This document shows, piece after piece, positions 7,006 to 15,029 of a stretch of 16,769 nt of DNA (position 1 is the stretch's first letter; the number at the start of each line of letters is the position of its first letter). Source of the DNA: an uncultured Chryseolinea sp. (GTDB taxonomy: Bacteria; Bacteroidota; Bacteroidia; Cytophagales; Cyclobacteriaceae); the NCBI GenBank assembly GCA_946478915.1, contig CAMLER010000026.1, positions 1 through 16,769 on the forward strand, read 5' to 3'. The notes under the pieces are model-generated. The model made no database searches, was not told the DNA's origin, and saw only the letters and a list, made by a program, of their open reading frames with translations. The position numbers and the translations under genes are program-made.

Positions 7006-9582
7006 ATGAGAGGTTTTCTGTTCGTTTCAAAAATATTTCTGCTTTTAGCCGCAGCATTGTGTTATACTTCGGCAGAAGGACAGTCATCCCTCGCCCAAAA
7101 AAATCTTCAGCGCCAAAAATGGGAGCGCGCGTATGAGTTGCTCTCCAAAGCCACAGCCAAAGATAGCCTTAACGTTACGGCAAAATATCTATTAGCACAA
7201 TATTTTTTTTCTGAGAATAATCCTGCCTTCCAGCTTGACTCCGCATATAAGTATGTTCTCGACGCGCAAAATGACTTCCGGCATACGAGCCAGAAAGAGC
7301 GAGCTAAACTTCAGAAGTTTCCTGTTGACTCGCTGCTCTTAGACGGCCTTAAAGAACAAATCGAAACCAAAGCCTTCACAGAGTCGAGACAGATCCAGTC
7401 AGAAGAGTCGTGGATTTCGTTTATCCGGAGGTTCCCAACTTCGGTCTATATTCCGAAAGCGAAAGAGCAGAGGGACAGTATCGCTTTTCAACTTGCCGGG
7501 CAGAAAAATACATACATAGCTTTTTATGATTTTTTAAAGAAATATCCGGACGCCGCGCAATTCACGATTGCTCAAGCGAAATATGAGCAGCTTTTGTTAG
7601 ATGAAAAGACTGCTGATAAGACGCTGGAGAGTTATCAAAGATTCCTTGCAGAGCATCCGTCAAGTGCTCATCGTAGATTCGTTGAACAAACAATTTTTGA
7701 ATATGAAACAGCCTCTGGCAAATATGAAGACTTTGTCGAATTTATCCGGAATTATCCCGACAATCCATTTACAAGCAAGGCAAAAAATCTTTTATTTCAT
7801 CTGATTCCGGAGCAGGAACGTGTTACCCGATGGCCCTCCGAATTCACGACAGATTCACTTGCGCGCCTGGCGTCAATACAAAACATCTACCTGGTACCCT
7901 TCCTAAAAAATGGGAAGTATGGATTGATGGATTCAAAAGGTCGGGAGGTGATCGAAGCAGTGCTGGATTCTTTGAACCCCTCCTACTTTTGTGGTAACCT
8001 TTCTGGTGATGTGATATTACTACCTGAGGAAGTGATAGCAGGTAGCGGCGCCCGTTTATGGAACGGGCCCATAAAAAAGTTTGATGACATAGGATCTGGT
8101 TTTTTATTGTTCGAAAACGATGACTGCCAATTTTTAATGCATAAGTCCGGCTTTAGGTTCGGCCCGGACTGCATTGATGATGCAATCATCCTTGATGGCA
8201 GGCTTGTCGCCATCAACATTGACGACCAATGGTCGCTTTATACACTATCAGGTCGGTTGCTCAAAACTGATCTCGACGACGTGTCTATCATCAAAAATGT
8301 TGTTTGTCTAAAAAAAGATCGGAAGATTCGGCTGATCAGCATTGCCACATTAACAACCCTGCCGATGCCCGGTACTTTCGATTTCGCAGAGTACGATGAC
8401 GCGAAAGCCTGGAAAAATAATTTGATTCTTGTGCTCAGTGAGAATCAATCCGGACTGCTGGATCAATCGCTTGGTGTCGTTGTGCCATTGGGAGAAAACC
8501 CTTTAAGCCAAACGTTCTTTGGTGTCATAGCTAGAAAGCCATCGGGTCTCAAGATATATTCTTCAGGCGATTCAGCTACATTTCAGAACGTGATTGCCCA
8601 AGAGCCGTGGCTTGCGGCAAAAGATTTAAGATGGAAACTGATTGATCCATCGACGCTCTCCGAGCTTTACTCACCATTTGACACGATCGCATTTTATGGC
8701 ACATTTCCGGTTGGACAGCGAAATGACAGCAGTTTTGTTTTTTTCAACCCGACAACTTTTTGGAAAGGGTTGCATCCTTCCAGCATAGAGTTTATTCCTG
8801 GTCAGGATTCAACTTACATATCGATCGAAGAAAAGGGTCGTAAAAGCGTGTACAATCGAAAAGGAAAGAAATTATTTACGGCCGCGTTCGACAAAATTCA
8901 ATATGGCGGTGATGACGTTTTTATCATTCATCGCAAAGATAAGAGAGGCGTAATATCAAGTACTGGCAAGATGCTGTTGCCCGTTCAATACGATGCCATT
9001 GGCACTGTGAAAGATGGTGTTATGTCATTGCTCAAGTCTTCCAGGTTTGGAATGTACAACGTTGCGATAAAGAAGGAAATATACCCGTCCTACGGTAAAA
9101 ATCTTTTTCCATATAATTCGAAAATGCTTGTCTCCTATCGCGATGAGCATTATGGATTCGTCGGTTGGGATAACCGGCCGCTTAGCAAGTTCGAGTTTAA
9201 AGAAGTGTTGTACTGGAATGATACTACGGCACTGGTCAAAAAGGACAGCTGGATGTTTTATGAGATCAAGACGGGGTCGGTGCTATTGGATAAAATTAAA
9301 GATATAAAAATGATACGCGATGATCCATCTGACAAACTCGCAATCGTTTATCAGGATTCAAACCACGGCGTGCTGCACAATCAGAAGGGAATAATTATCC
9401 CTATCACCTATTCCGATATTGTAAACGTCGGATCACAACGCGATCCGCTTTATTTTACCGAAAAGCATGTAGAAGAAGCATCGGTCTACGTGGTCATGTA
9501 CTATGACGCTGATGGGCATTTTTTAAGAAAAGAAATTTACGATTCCGACGAATATGATAGGATCTACTGCCATTCGGACTAA
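7006..9582 (+). CDS. Exported protein with N-terminal helical repeats and C-terminal WG-like repeats
   Basis: 858 residues from the ATG at 7006 (an in-frame TTG lies just before it). Residues 1-26 are a clear signal peptide, cleaved near 'TSAEGQ-SS'. Residues 27-280 are helical TPR-like: a motif F-[IL]-x-x-[YFH]-P recurs at 139 ('FIRRFP'), 176 ('FLKKYP'), 213 ('FLAEHP') and 246 ('FIRNYP'), each starting a helix pair, as in BamD/YbgF-type TPR proteins. From about 295 to the end runs a series of WG-like beta repeats of variable fit, clearest at 'LKNGKYGLMDSKGREVI', 'RRGVISSTGKMLLPVQYDAI'-like, 'HYGFVGWDNRPL' and 'NHGVLHNQKGIIIPITYSDI'. No catalytic motif or T9SS tail is seen. It is probably a periplasmic interaction platform; partner and function unknown. 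The gene stands alone between its divergent neighbour and pafA. Confidence 0.85.
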   Translation: MRGFLFVSKIFLLLAAALCYTSAEGQSSLAQKNLQRQKWERAYELLSKATAKDSLNVTAKYLLAQYFFSENNPAFQLDSAYKYVLDAQNDFRHTSQKERAKLQKFPVDSLLLDGLKEQIETKAFTESRQIQSEESWISFIRRFPTSVYIPKAKEQRDSIAFQLAGQKNTYIAFYDFLKKYPDAAQFTIAQAKYEQLLLDEKTADKTLESYQRFLAEHPSSAHRRFVEQTIFEYETASGKYEDFVEFIRNYPDNPFTSKAKNLLFHLIPEQERVTRWPSEFTTDSLARLASIQNIYLVPFLKNGKYGLMDSKGREVIEAVLDSLNPSYFCGNLSGDVILLPEEVIAGSGARLWNGPIKKFDDIGSGFLLFENDDCQFLMHKSGFRFGPDCIDDAIILDGRLVAINIDDQWSLYTLSGRLLKTDLDDVSIIKNVVCLKKDRKIRLISIATLTTLPMPGTFDFAEYDDAKAWKNNLILVLSENQSGLLDQSLGVVVPLGENPLSQTFFGVIARKPSGLKIYSSGDSATFQNVIAQEPWLAAKDLRWKLIDPSTLSELYSPFDTIAFYGTFPVGQRNDSSFVFFNPTTFWKGLHPSSIEFIPGQDSTYISIEEKGRKSVYNRKGKKLFTAAFDKIQYGGDDVFIIHRKDKRGVISSTGKMLLPVQYDAIGTVKDGVMSLLKSSRFGMYNVAIKKEIYPSYGKNLFPYNSKMLVSYRDEHYGFVGWDNRPLSKFEFKEVLYWNDTTALVKKDSWMFYEIKTGSVLLDKIKDIKMIRDDPSDKLAIVYQDSNHGVLHNQKGIIIPITYSDIVNVGSQRDPLYFTEKHVEEASVYVVMYYDADGHFLRKEIYDSDEYDRIYCHSD

Positions 9583-9586
9583 AAAT

Positions 9587-9613
9587 CTGCCCGATATATT
9601 ATATCGGCGGCAG
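9587..9613 (+). terminator. Hairpin just after the WG-repeat gene, possible terminator
   Basis: CTGCC-CGATATA (9587-9598) pairs with TATATCG-gc-GGCAG (9600-9613), 12 pairs with a two-base bulge and a tight loop that would open a little in practice. It begins 5 bases after the stop codon, as a terminator would. No T run follows directly. A weaker imperfect stem (about 9623-9646) with a T run at 9648-9653 lies just beyond and may act with it. Confidence 0.4.
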
Positions 9614-9678
9614 TAATTGGTTAGAATGAAGATCAATGATCGTTCTATTTTTTAACTTGCAGGCTTCTAAGAATTCTT

Positions 9679-11328
9679 ATGAGAACCACATTTTTTTTGC
9701 TTGCCGTGCTCATTTGCTATACGTCAGGCGCACAGACCACCCAGGAGAAACCTAAACTTGTTGTAGGTATTGTTGTCGACCAGATGCGGCAGGAATACTT
9801 GTATCGATTCTATGATAAGTACGGTTCCGGCGGATTTAAACGGATGATGAACGAGGGGTTTATGTTGAAAAATGCGCACTATAACTACGTGCCTACCGTA
9901 ACAGGCCCAGGACATGCTTCAGTATATACTGGTACAACACCAGCAATCCACGGTATCATCGGGAATGAGTATTATGATAAAAAAGAAAAAAAATTCGTTA
10001 ACTGTGTAGAGGACAGCCTATACTCAGCTGTTGGAAACGATGCAGTCAACGGGAAATTATCGCCCAGCCGAATGATCGCTTCGACCGTAACCGATGAGCT
10101 GAAATTGTTTACTCAAAAGCGATCGAAAGTTATCGGCGTCTCGATCAAGGACAGGGGAGCTATTTTGCCAGCCGGGCATATGGCTGACGGAGCTTACTGG
10201 TACGACTCAAAATCGGGTAGGTTTATTTCCAGTACATATTATATGAAAAGCTTGCCTGCCTGGGTGGAAAAATTCAACTCACAAAATCTTCCAGCAAAAT
10301 ATTTGTCACAAGTATGGCAAACAACCTTACCGATCGATCAATATACCGAAAGCGGCCCGGATGACACACCATATGAGCGTTTATTGTCAGGTAAGGACAA
10401 GGCGGTGTTTCCTTATGACCTGAAAGCGATAAGAGGTAAAGACAAGGCATTTGGCTTACTAAGCGCTACACCTTTCAGCAACGACTACGTTTCTCTCATG
10501 GCGGAGGCAGCGCTCGTTGGTGAACAAATGGGCAAGGATGATATAACGGACTTCCTATGCATTTCATTTTCAGCTCCTGATGCCATCGGGCATGGGCATG
10601 GTCCGAACGCTGTAGAAGTTCAAGATACATATATTCGACTGGACAAAAACATCGAAGCGCTCCTGAAGAAACTTGACCAGGAAGTTGGGCAGGGGAAGTA
10701 TACGGTATTTCTCACAGCCGATCATGCTGTGGCCGATGTACCGCAATACCTTCTTCATAACAAAGTACCATCGGGATATTTCAACGATGGCGATTTGAAG
10801 AATAAATTGGATGAATACCTCGCACAATATTATCCAGGCAAATCATTTATTGAAAATATCAGCAATCAACAAATATTTCTAAACCAGGAGGCTTTTGGAA
10901 AGGACCCGCGGGCTTCTGGTCTTGATGTGTACATTGTCACCGAGCTTATTGGCAAATATCTAATGGCTTTAGATGGAATAGCTACATACTATACTGAGGC
11001 TACTTTGCGCCAGGGAAACTACGGAGAGGATGGTATTAAGGGCAAAGTTATTCGCGGTTTCCACGCAAAGCGTTCCGGAGACATTGTGTATATATTGGAG
11101 CCGGGATGGACTGAATCAGAATCTACCCGCGGCACAACGCACGGTTCACCCTATGCCTATGACACTCATATTCCGGTATTATTTTATGGAAACGGTATCA
11201 AAAAGGGTTCATCGTCCCAGCTACACGCAATTACCGATATTGCGCCAACCATTGCGGTACTGCTTCAAATTAAATTTCCAAACGGGGTTACAGGACACCC
11301 TGTTAGCGAAATGCTGGATCAACCTTGA
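9679..11328 (+). CDS. pafA: PafA-like alkaline phosphatase (phosphate monoesterase)
   Basis: A 549-residue exported phosphatase with a signal peptide (residues 1-18, cleaved near 'SGAQ-TT'). It belongs to the alkaline phosphatase superfamily. The nucleophile is T75 in 'PTVTGPGHASVYTG', close to the metal ligand D34 ('VVDQMR'). N96 ('IIGNEYYD') and the K157-x-R159 pair ('SIKDRGAILPAGH') match in spacing the Asn, Lys and Arg that define PafA rather than the Ser-type PhoA or NPP enzymes. Further zinc ligands are visible at 'APDAIGHGHGP', 'LTADHAVADVP' and 'TTHGSPYAYD'. PafA enzymes hydrolyse many phosphate monoesters in the periplasm and in studied Bacteroidota are made regardless of phosphate supply. 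No Pho-box-like repeat was noticed upstream. Length is typical and no key residue is missing. Confidence 0.93.
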   Translation: MRTTFFLLAVLICYTSGAQTTQEKPKLVVGIVVDQMRQEYLYRFYDKYGSGGFKRMMNEGFMLKNAHYNYVPTVTGPGHASVYTGTTPAIHGIIGNEYYDKKEKKFVNCVEDSLYSAVGNDAVNGKLSPSRMIASTVTDELKLFTQKRSKVIGVSIKDRGAILPAGHMADGAYWYDSKSGRFISSTYYMKSLPAWVEKFNSQNLPAKYLSQVWQTTLPIDQYTESGPDDTPYERLLSGKDKAVFPYDLKAIRGKDKAFGLLSATPFSNDYVSLMAEAALVGEQMGKDDITDFLCISFSAPDAIGHGHGPNAVEVQDTYIRLDKNIEALLKKLDQEVGQGKYTVFLTADHAVADVPQYLLHNKVPSGYFNDGDLKNKLDEYLAQYYPGKSFIENISNQQIFLNQEAFGKDPRASGLDVYIVTELIGKYLMALDGIATYYTEATLRQGNYGEDGIKGKVIRGFHAKRSGDIVYILEPGWTESESTRGTTHGSPYAYDTHIPVLFYGNGIKKGSSSQLHAITDIAPTIAVLLQIKFPNGVTGHPVSEMLDQP

Positions 11329-11569
11329 CAGGACCTATTCCTTCAAGTTTATAAGAAAATTGTTTGATTCTCCTAATTTCGGCATTTAAAACCGACGGCT
11401 CACTTTTATGTTTATACTTTGGGAAATCATTGTATATTTATAAAAGGAGCCCATCTAATATGCGATGCTTCCGATCATTGCATTTTATCAGACGCGTCGG
11501 AGGATTGTTTTTGCAAAGTTTTGCTGCCAGGACATAGCTGGTAAGTTGTGTCATTAGAAAACTTGATGT
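11329..11569. other. 241-base gap before the signalling cassette
   Basis: This gap holds no recognised gene or convincing terminator. A weak promoter candidate is TTTTG (11519-11523), 18 bases, then TAAGTTGT (11542-11549), 20 bases before the kinase ATG. An open frame of 25 codons (11460-11537) follows an AAAGGAG-like site at about 11443-11449; it is too short to call a gene. Confidence 0.3.
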
Positions 11570-13279
11570 ATGAAAGTCTATTTTGATAGCAAAGTACTAA
11601 TTGGCTTTTTTCTGGCACTGGGCATCCTGGCACTCCTTGGAGTCTATTCCTATAAAAATAGTCAGGAGTCCATTGAAACAAGTGCCCGCGTATCCAATAC
11701 AAGCGACGTTCTCTATCGAATAAAACAACTACATTCCATTCACCTGGAAATTGAAGCGCAATGGATGCGTTTTGTATCAACTGGCGATTCAACCTTTGCA
11801 CAGTTTTTCCAAAGCCGATTGGATGACGCAACAAATCATTTTATTGCATTACAAAGCCTTGTGAAGGACAACGAGTTGCAGAAGCAGTCTTTGGATACCA
11901 TCAGAACGGTCGGTAAAGAAAAAGTTGAGATTGTTTTCCAAACGATTAAGAACGGTAATCTTGAACAGGCAAAAACAATAGCCCTATCTGACACCAACAA
12001 GCAACTGATCGAACGGATCAAAAGAGCCATTGATCAAATGGAGGCCGAAGAAAAGAGACAGCTTGATCATCGCATGAGTGAAAATCAGCGTGAGGTTAAA
12101 ACTTTCAACTTCACATTCATCAGTCTTTTAGTCGCAACCGTCGTTATAATATTATTATTGTTTCTGGGGATCAATTCAACGCTTAGAGCGCGCAGCCAGG
12201 CGGAGGAAGCACTTGTTGCCGCCTCCGCTGAGATCAAGGATCTGTACAATAATGCGCCATGCGGCTATCACTCGCTGAATGGTAATCGGTTAATCATTGA
12301 GATGAATAAGACTTGGCTCAAATGGACGGGTTACGATCGATCGGAAGTTATCAACAAAATGCTTTTTACCGATCTGCTTACGCCAGAGAGCAAAGCAATC
12401 TTTGAAACATCTTTCGCAACATTGAAGTCTGAAGGAGATGTAAACAATGTAGAACTCGAAGTCGTTTGTAAAAACAAAAATATTCTTTTCGTTGTCATCA
12501 ACGCTACCGCTATACGCGACGAATACGGAAATTTTGTTAAGAGCCGCTCAACAGTGTTTGATATCACTGCACGCCACAAAGCTGAGCAAAAAGTGATTGC
12601 TGTAAACAATGAGCTTGAAGCTTTTACTTATTCGGTATCGCACGATCTTCGCGCGCCATTGCGTTCCATAGACGGATATTCTAAAATTCTTCAGGAAGAT
12701 TATGGATTAACAATGGATGCCGAAGCAAACAGACTGCTCGAAATAATAAGAAACAATGCCCGCAGAATGGGACAGCTCATCGATGATCTACTGGACTTTT
12801 CACGCCTGGGCAGGAAAGAAATGGACAAAAGCACTGTAGACATGCAGACATTGGTCACTCACGTTCAGCAAGAACTGCTTTCACAGGAGAAAAATAGAAA
12901 AATACAGTTTAAGATTAATCGACTGGAGGAGATTAAAGGTGATGCGAGAATGATGAGACAGGTGTGGATCAATTTGATATCGAATGCAATTAAATATTCC
13001 AGGTTGCAGGACGTAGCGAGCATTGAAATTGGATCGAGTGTAGACGACAATCGTGTAACCTACTTCATTCGCGATAATGGCGTGGGATTCGACATGAAGT
13101 ATGCTGACAAATTATTTGGCGTATTTCAAAGATTACATAAAGTGCAGGAGTTTGAAGGCACTGGGGTAGGTCTTGCACTTGCGCATCGGATCGTTTCACG
13201 TCATGGAGGAAAGATCTGGGCTGAAGCACACGTGAATGAAGGAGCAACCTTTTTCTTTTTTATACCGACACAAAATTAG
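11570..13279 (+). CDS. Membrane histidine kinase: CHASE3-like sensor, PAS, HisKA, HATPase
   Basis: A 569-residue sensor kinase. The first membrane helix (about residues 9-27) and the second (about 181-203) bracket about 150 residues of helical periplasmic sequence fitting a CHASE3-type sensor. A short coiled linker leads to a PAS domain (about 222-340; '[15 protein letters not shown]', '[12 protein letters not shown]', '[12 protein letters not shown]'). The HisKA domain has phosphoacceptor H358 in '[12 protein letters not shown]'. The ATPase domain has the N box around N472 ('[10 protein letters not shown]'), the G1 box at D502 ('RDNGVGFD') and the G2 box at 530-536 ('GTGVGLA'). It should autophosphorylate in response to an unknown envelope or redox/ligand signal. 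The regulator gene starts 7 bases after its stop, so the two are surely co-transcribed and probably a cognate pair. Confidence 0.94.
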   Translation: MKVYFDSKVLIGFFLALGILALLGVYSYKNSQESIETSARVSNTSDVLYRIKQLHSIHLEIEAQWMRFVSTGDSTFAQFFQSRLDDATNHFIALQSLVKDNELQKQSLDTIRTVGKEKVEIVFQTIKNGNLEQAKTIALSDTNKQLIERIKRAIDQMEAEEKRQLDHRMSENQREVKTFNFTFISLLVATVVIILLLFLGINSTLRARSQAEEALVAASAEIKDLYNNAPCGYHSLNGNRLIIEMNKTWLKWTGYDRSEVINKMLFTDLLTPESKAIFETSFATLKSEGDVNNVELEVVCKNKNILFVVINATAIRDEYGNFVKSRSTVFDITARHKAEQKVIAVNNELEAFTYSVSHDLRAPLRSIDGYSKILQEDYGLTMDAEANRLLEIIRNNARRMGQLIDDLLDFSRLGRKEMDKSTVDMQTLVTHVQQELLSQEKNRKIQFKINRLEEIKGDARMMRQVWINLISNAIKYSRLQDVASIEIGSSVDDNRVTYFIRDNGVGFDMKYADKLFGVFQRLHKVQEFEGTGVGLALAHRIVSRHGGKIWAEAHVNEGATFFFFIPTQN

Positions 13280-13286
13280 CCAGAAA

Positions 13287-13709
13287 ATGAACAATATTGC
13301 CGTTGAAGTCCTTTTAATAGAAGACAATCCCGAAGACGCCGAGTTGACAATAAGGGTATTAAAAAAGAACAATCTTGCCAACAATCTTGTGCATTTGCAT
13401 GACGGCGAAGAGGCCCTGGAATTTTTGTTTGCACGCGGCAACAACAATATTCCAAAACTAATTTTACTGGACCTCAAGATGCCAAAGGTCGATGGCATCG
13501 AGGTTTTGAAAAAAATTAAAAATGACGATCAAAAAAGGATAATTCCAATTGTCATACTCACTTCTTCGAAGGAGGAAAGAGATATAATCGAATCGTATAA
13601 CCTTGGCGTTAACGCATATGTCGTAAAGCCTGTTGAATTCGAGAAGTTTGTAAACGCCGTCGCAAACCTTGGTTTGTTCTGGCTCATTCTCAATCAACCT
13701 CCACATTAA
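13287..13709 (+). CDS. Single-domain response regulator, Rcp1-like
   Basis: A 140-residue receiver-only protein. The ATG at 13287 is chosen: a start at 13236 would overlap the kinase and add 17 non-conserved residues, whereas the receiver fold begins '[15 protein letters not shown]'. Key residues are E12-D13, phosphoacceptor D62 ('[12 protein letters not shown]'), T92 ('VILTSSKEE') and K114 ('[11 protein letters not shown]'). The ending '[13 protein letters not shown]' is typical of Rcp1-type regulators, known partners of cyanobacterial-phytochrome-like kinases. No output domain is present. It sits between a membrane kinase (7 bases upstream) and a receiver-kinase fusion (25 bases downstream), which suggests it carries phosphate between them or receives it from both. 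Confidence 0.94.
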   Translation: MNNIAVEVLLIEDNPEDAELTIRVLKKNNLANNLVHLHDGEEALEFLFARGNNNIPKLILLDLKMPKVDGIEVLKKIKNDDQKRIIPIVILTSSKEERDIIESYNLGVNAYVVKPVEFEKFVNAVANLGLFWLILNQPPH

Positions 13710-13734
13710 AGAGAAGGGTAAGTCTAAAAACGTT

Positions 13735-14856
13735 ATGGAAAGACCGTTAAAAATATTGGTGTTGGAAGATGTTCTGGATGATGTGGGCCTCATTGAGCGG
13801 GAGCTGCGAAAAGGTGGTCTGCATTTTGAGACTATACGTGTAGACAGCAAGCAGGAATTTTTGCAGGCACTTCGTAAAGATGACGCTGATGTAATATTAT
13901 CGGATCACAGTCTGCCGCAATTCAATTCCTTTGAAGCTCTTCAACTTTGCCGGCGATCGGGAATATCTATCCCTTTTATTCTGGTAACCGGATCAGTATC
14001 CGAAGAATTTGCCGTCACATGTCTTAAACAGGGCGCAGACGACTACGTCTTGAAATCAAATCTTATAAGACTTCCAAATGCTATCACGAATTCGCTGAAG
14101 CAAAAACAGCTTGAAAACGAAAGAAAAAAATCTGACAAAGCGTTGCGTGAGCAAAATGAAGAATTGGTCAAGATCAATCGGGAACTTGATAGTTTTGTTT
14201 ACAGTGTCTCGCATAACCTGCGCGCGCCACTGATGTCGGTGCTTGGATTACTTAACCTTGCTAAACTGAATGATCGTAAGGAAGACATGGATCAATATTT
14301 TGAAATGATGGAACATAGCATTCAGAAGCTTGATTACACACTTAAAGAAATTCTCGATTATTCCAGGAACGCGCGTAAGGAAGTTGACGCACAACCTGTA
14401 AATATTCGTGAGGTCGTAAACGATAGCATTTCAAGATTGCTATATATGGAAGGATCAGAAAGAGTGGCAAAGAATGTCGATATCATAGAACAAAGTCCCC
14501 TTTATGGAGATCCTTACAGACTACATGTAATATTGAATAATTTACTTTCCAATTCCATCAAATATCGCGACCCCGAAAAAGAACAAAACATTGTTCATTT
14601 TTATATTACGATCGAAAAAGGCCTTCTTACGATCAAAGTGCAGGACAACGGCATCGGCATCCCTGATGCACTTCTGCCAAAGATCTTTAATATGTTTTAT
14701 CGCGCCACAGAGCGAAGTGAAGGTGCCGGACTTGGACTTTATATTGTGCGGGAGACTGTCCAAAAGCTTGGCGGACGAATTGATGTTCACTCTGAACCGG
14801 GTGTAGGCACCACGTTTGAGATAGAGATTCCGAATAGACTGCCGGAGGATTTGTGA
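13735..14856 (+). CDS. Receiver-histidine kinase fusion (soluble REC-HisKA-HATPase)
   Basis: A 373-residue cytoplasmic protein with no membrane segment. The ATG at 13735 is chosen because the receiver strand begins 'PLKILVLEDVLDD'; a start at 13669 would overlap the previous gene. The receiver (about 1-122) has E11-D12, phosphoacceptor D57 ('VILSDHSLPQFNS'), T85 ('LVTGSVSEE') and K107 ('DDYVLKSN'). A coiled linker (about 125-150) leads to HisKA with H160 in 'SVSHNLRAPLMS', where the usual acidic residue after the His is Asn. The ATPase domain has N273 ('NNLLSNSIKYRD'), D304 ('QDNGIGIP') and a G2 region 'GAGLGLYIV' at 330-338. An N-terminal receiver lets such kinases be controlled by another kinase, so this is probably the second stage of a relay. 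It ends 5 bases before a heptamer repeat tract. Confidence 0.94.
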   Translation: MERPLKILVLEDVLDDVGLIERELRKGGLHFETIRVDSKQEFLQALRKDDADVILSDHSLPQFNSFEALQLCRRSGISIPFILVTGSVSEEFAVTCLKQGADDYVLKSNLIRLPNAITNSLKQKQLENERKKSDKALREQNEELVKINRELDSFVYSVSHNLRAPLMSVLGLLNLAKLNDRKEDMDQYFEMMEHSIQKLDYTLKEILDYSRNARKEVDAQPVNIREVVNDSISRLLYMEGSERVAKNVDIIEQSPLYGDPYRLHVILNNLLSNSIKYRDPEKEQNIVHFYITIEKGLLTIKVQDNGIGIPDALLPKIFNMFYRATERSEGAGLGLYIVRETVQKLGGRIDVHSEPGVGTTFEIEIPNRLPEDL

Positions 14857-14861
14857 ATCCC

Positions 14862-14917
14862 GTATTCGTTATCCGTTATCCGTTATCCGTTATTCGTTAT
14901 CCGTTATCCGGTATTCC
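14862..14917 (+). repeat. Heptamer tandem repeat tract, GTTATCC units
   Basis: Six in-phase 7-base units (14868-14909) read GTTATCC three times, GTTATTC once, then GTTATCC twice. Degenerate edges are GTATTC (14862-14867) and GGTATTCC (14910-14917). The tract begins right after the stop of the receiver-kinase gene. It resembles the heptameric short tandem repeats described in cyanobacteria, but no family name is claimed. Confidence 0.95.
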
Positions 14918-15029
14918 TACCTATTTGTCTGGTATTTATAATTGCTCCGGTAGCCGAACGAACCGATCACAGATTATCATTACTAACTAATTTACTTTAT
15001 CTATATTGAAAGCCTAATTCGGCACCTCA
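14918..15029. other. Leader region of the permease gene
   Basis: These 112 A/T-rich bases between the heptamer tract and the permease ATG hold no gene and no strong promoter match. TATAATTG near 14937 fits the -7 consensus except at one fixed position, but lacks a TTG at the right distance. Confidence 0.25.

Noticed and set aside
11030..11389. Plus-strand open frame of 119 codons overlapping the end of the phosphatase gene
   Set aside because: It is out of frame inside conserved PafA sequence and extends into non-coding DNA; composition looks like a shadow frame.
1910..11572. Recurrent TTG a few bases before the ATG in several genes (1910, 3424, 6899, 7003, 11563)
   Set aside because: It could hint at alternative starts, but the number of genes is small and TTG is common in A/T-rich leaders; the ATG gives the better start in each case.
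13464..13850. Minus-strand open frame of 128 codons across the regulator/receiver-kinase junction
   Set aside because: It is antisense to two genes with complete receiver motifs and crosses their boundary; no protein family resemblance.
14868..14909. Heptamer tract as a CRISPR array
   Set aside because: Units are 7 bases and contiguous with no spacers; no cas gene is present.
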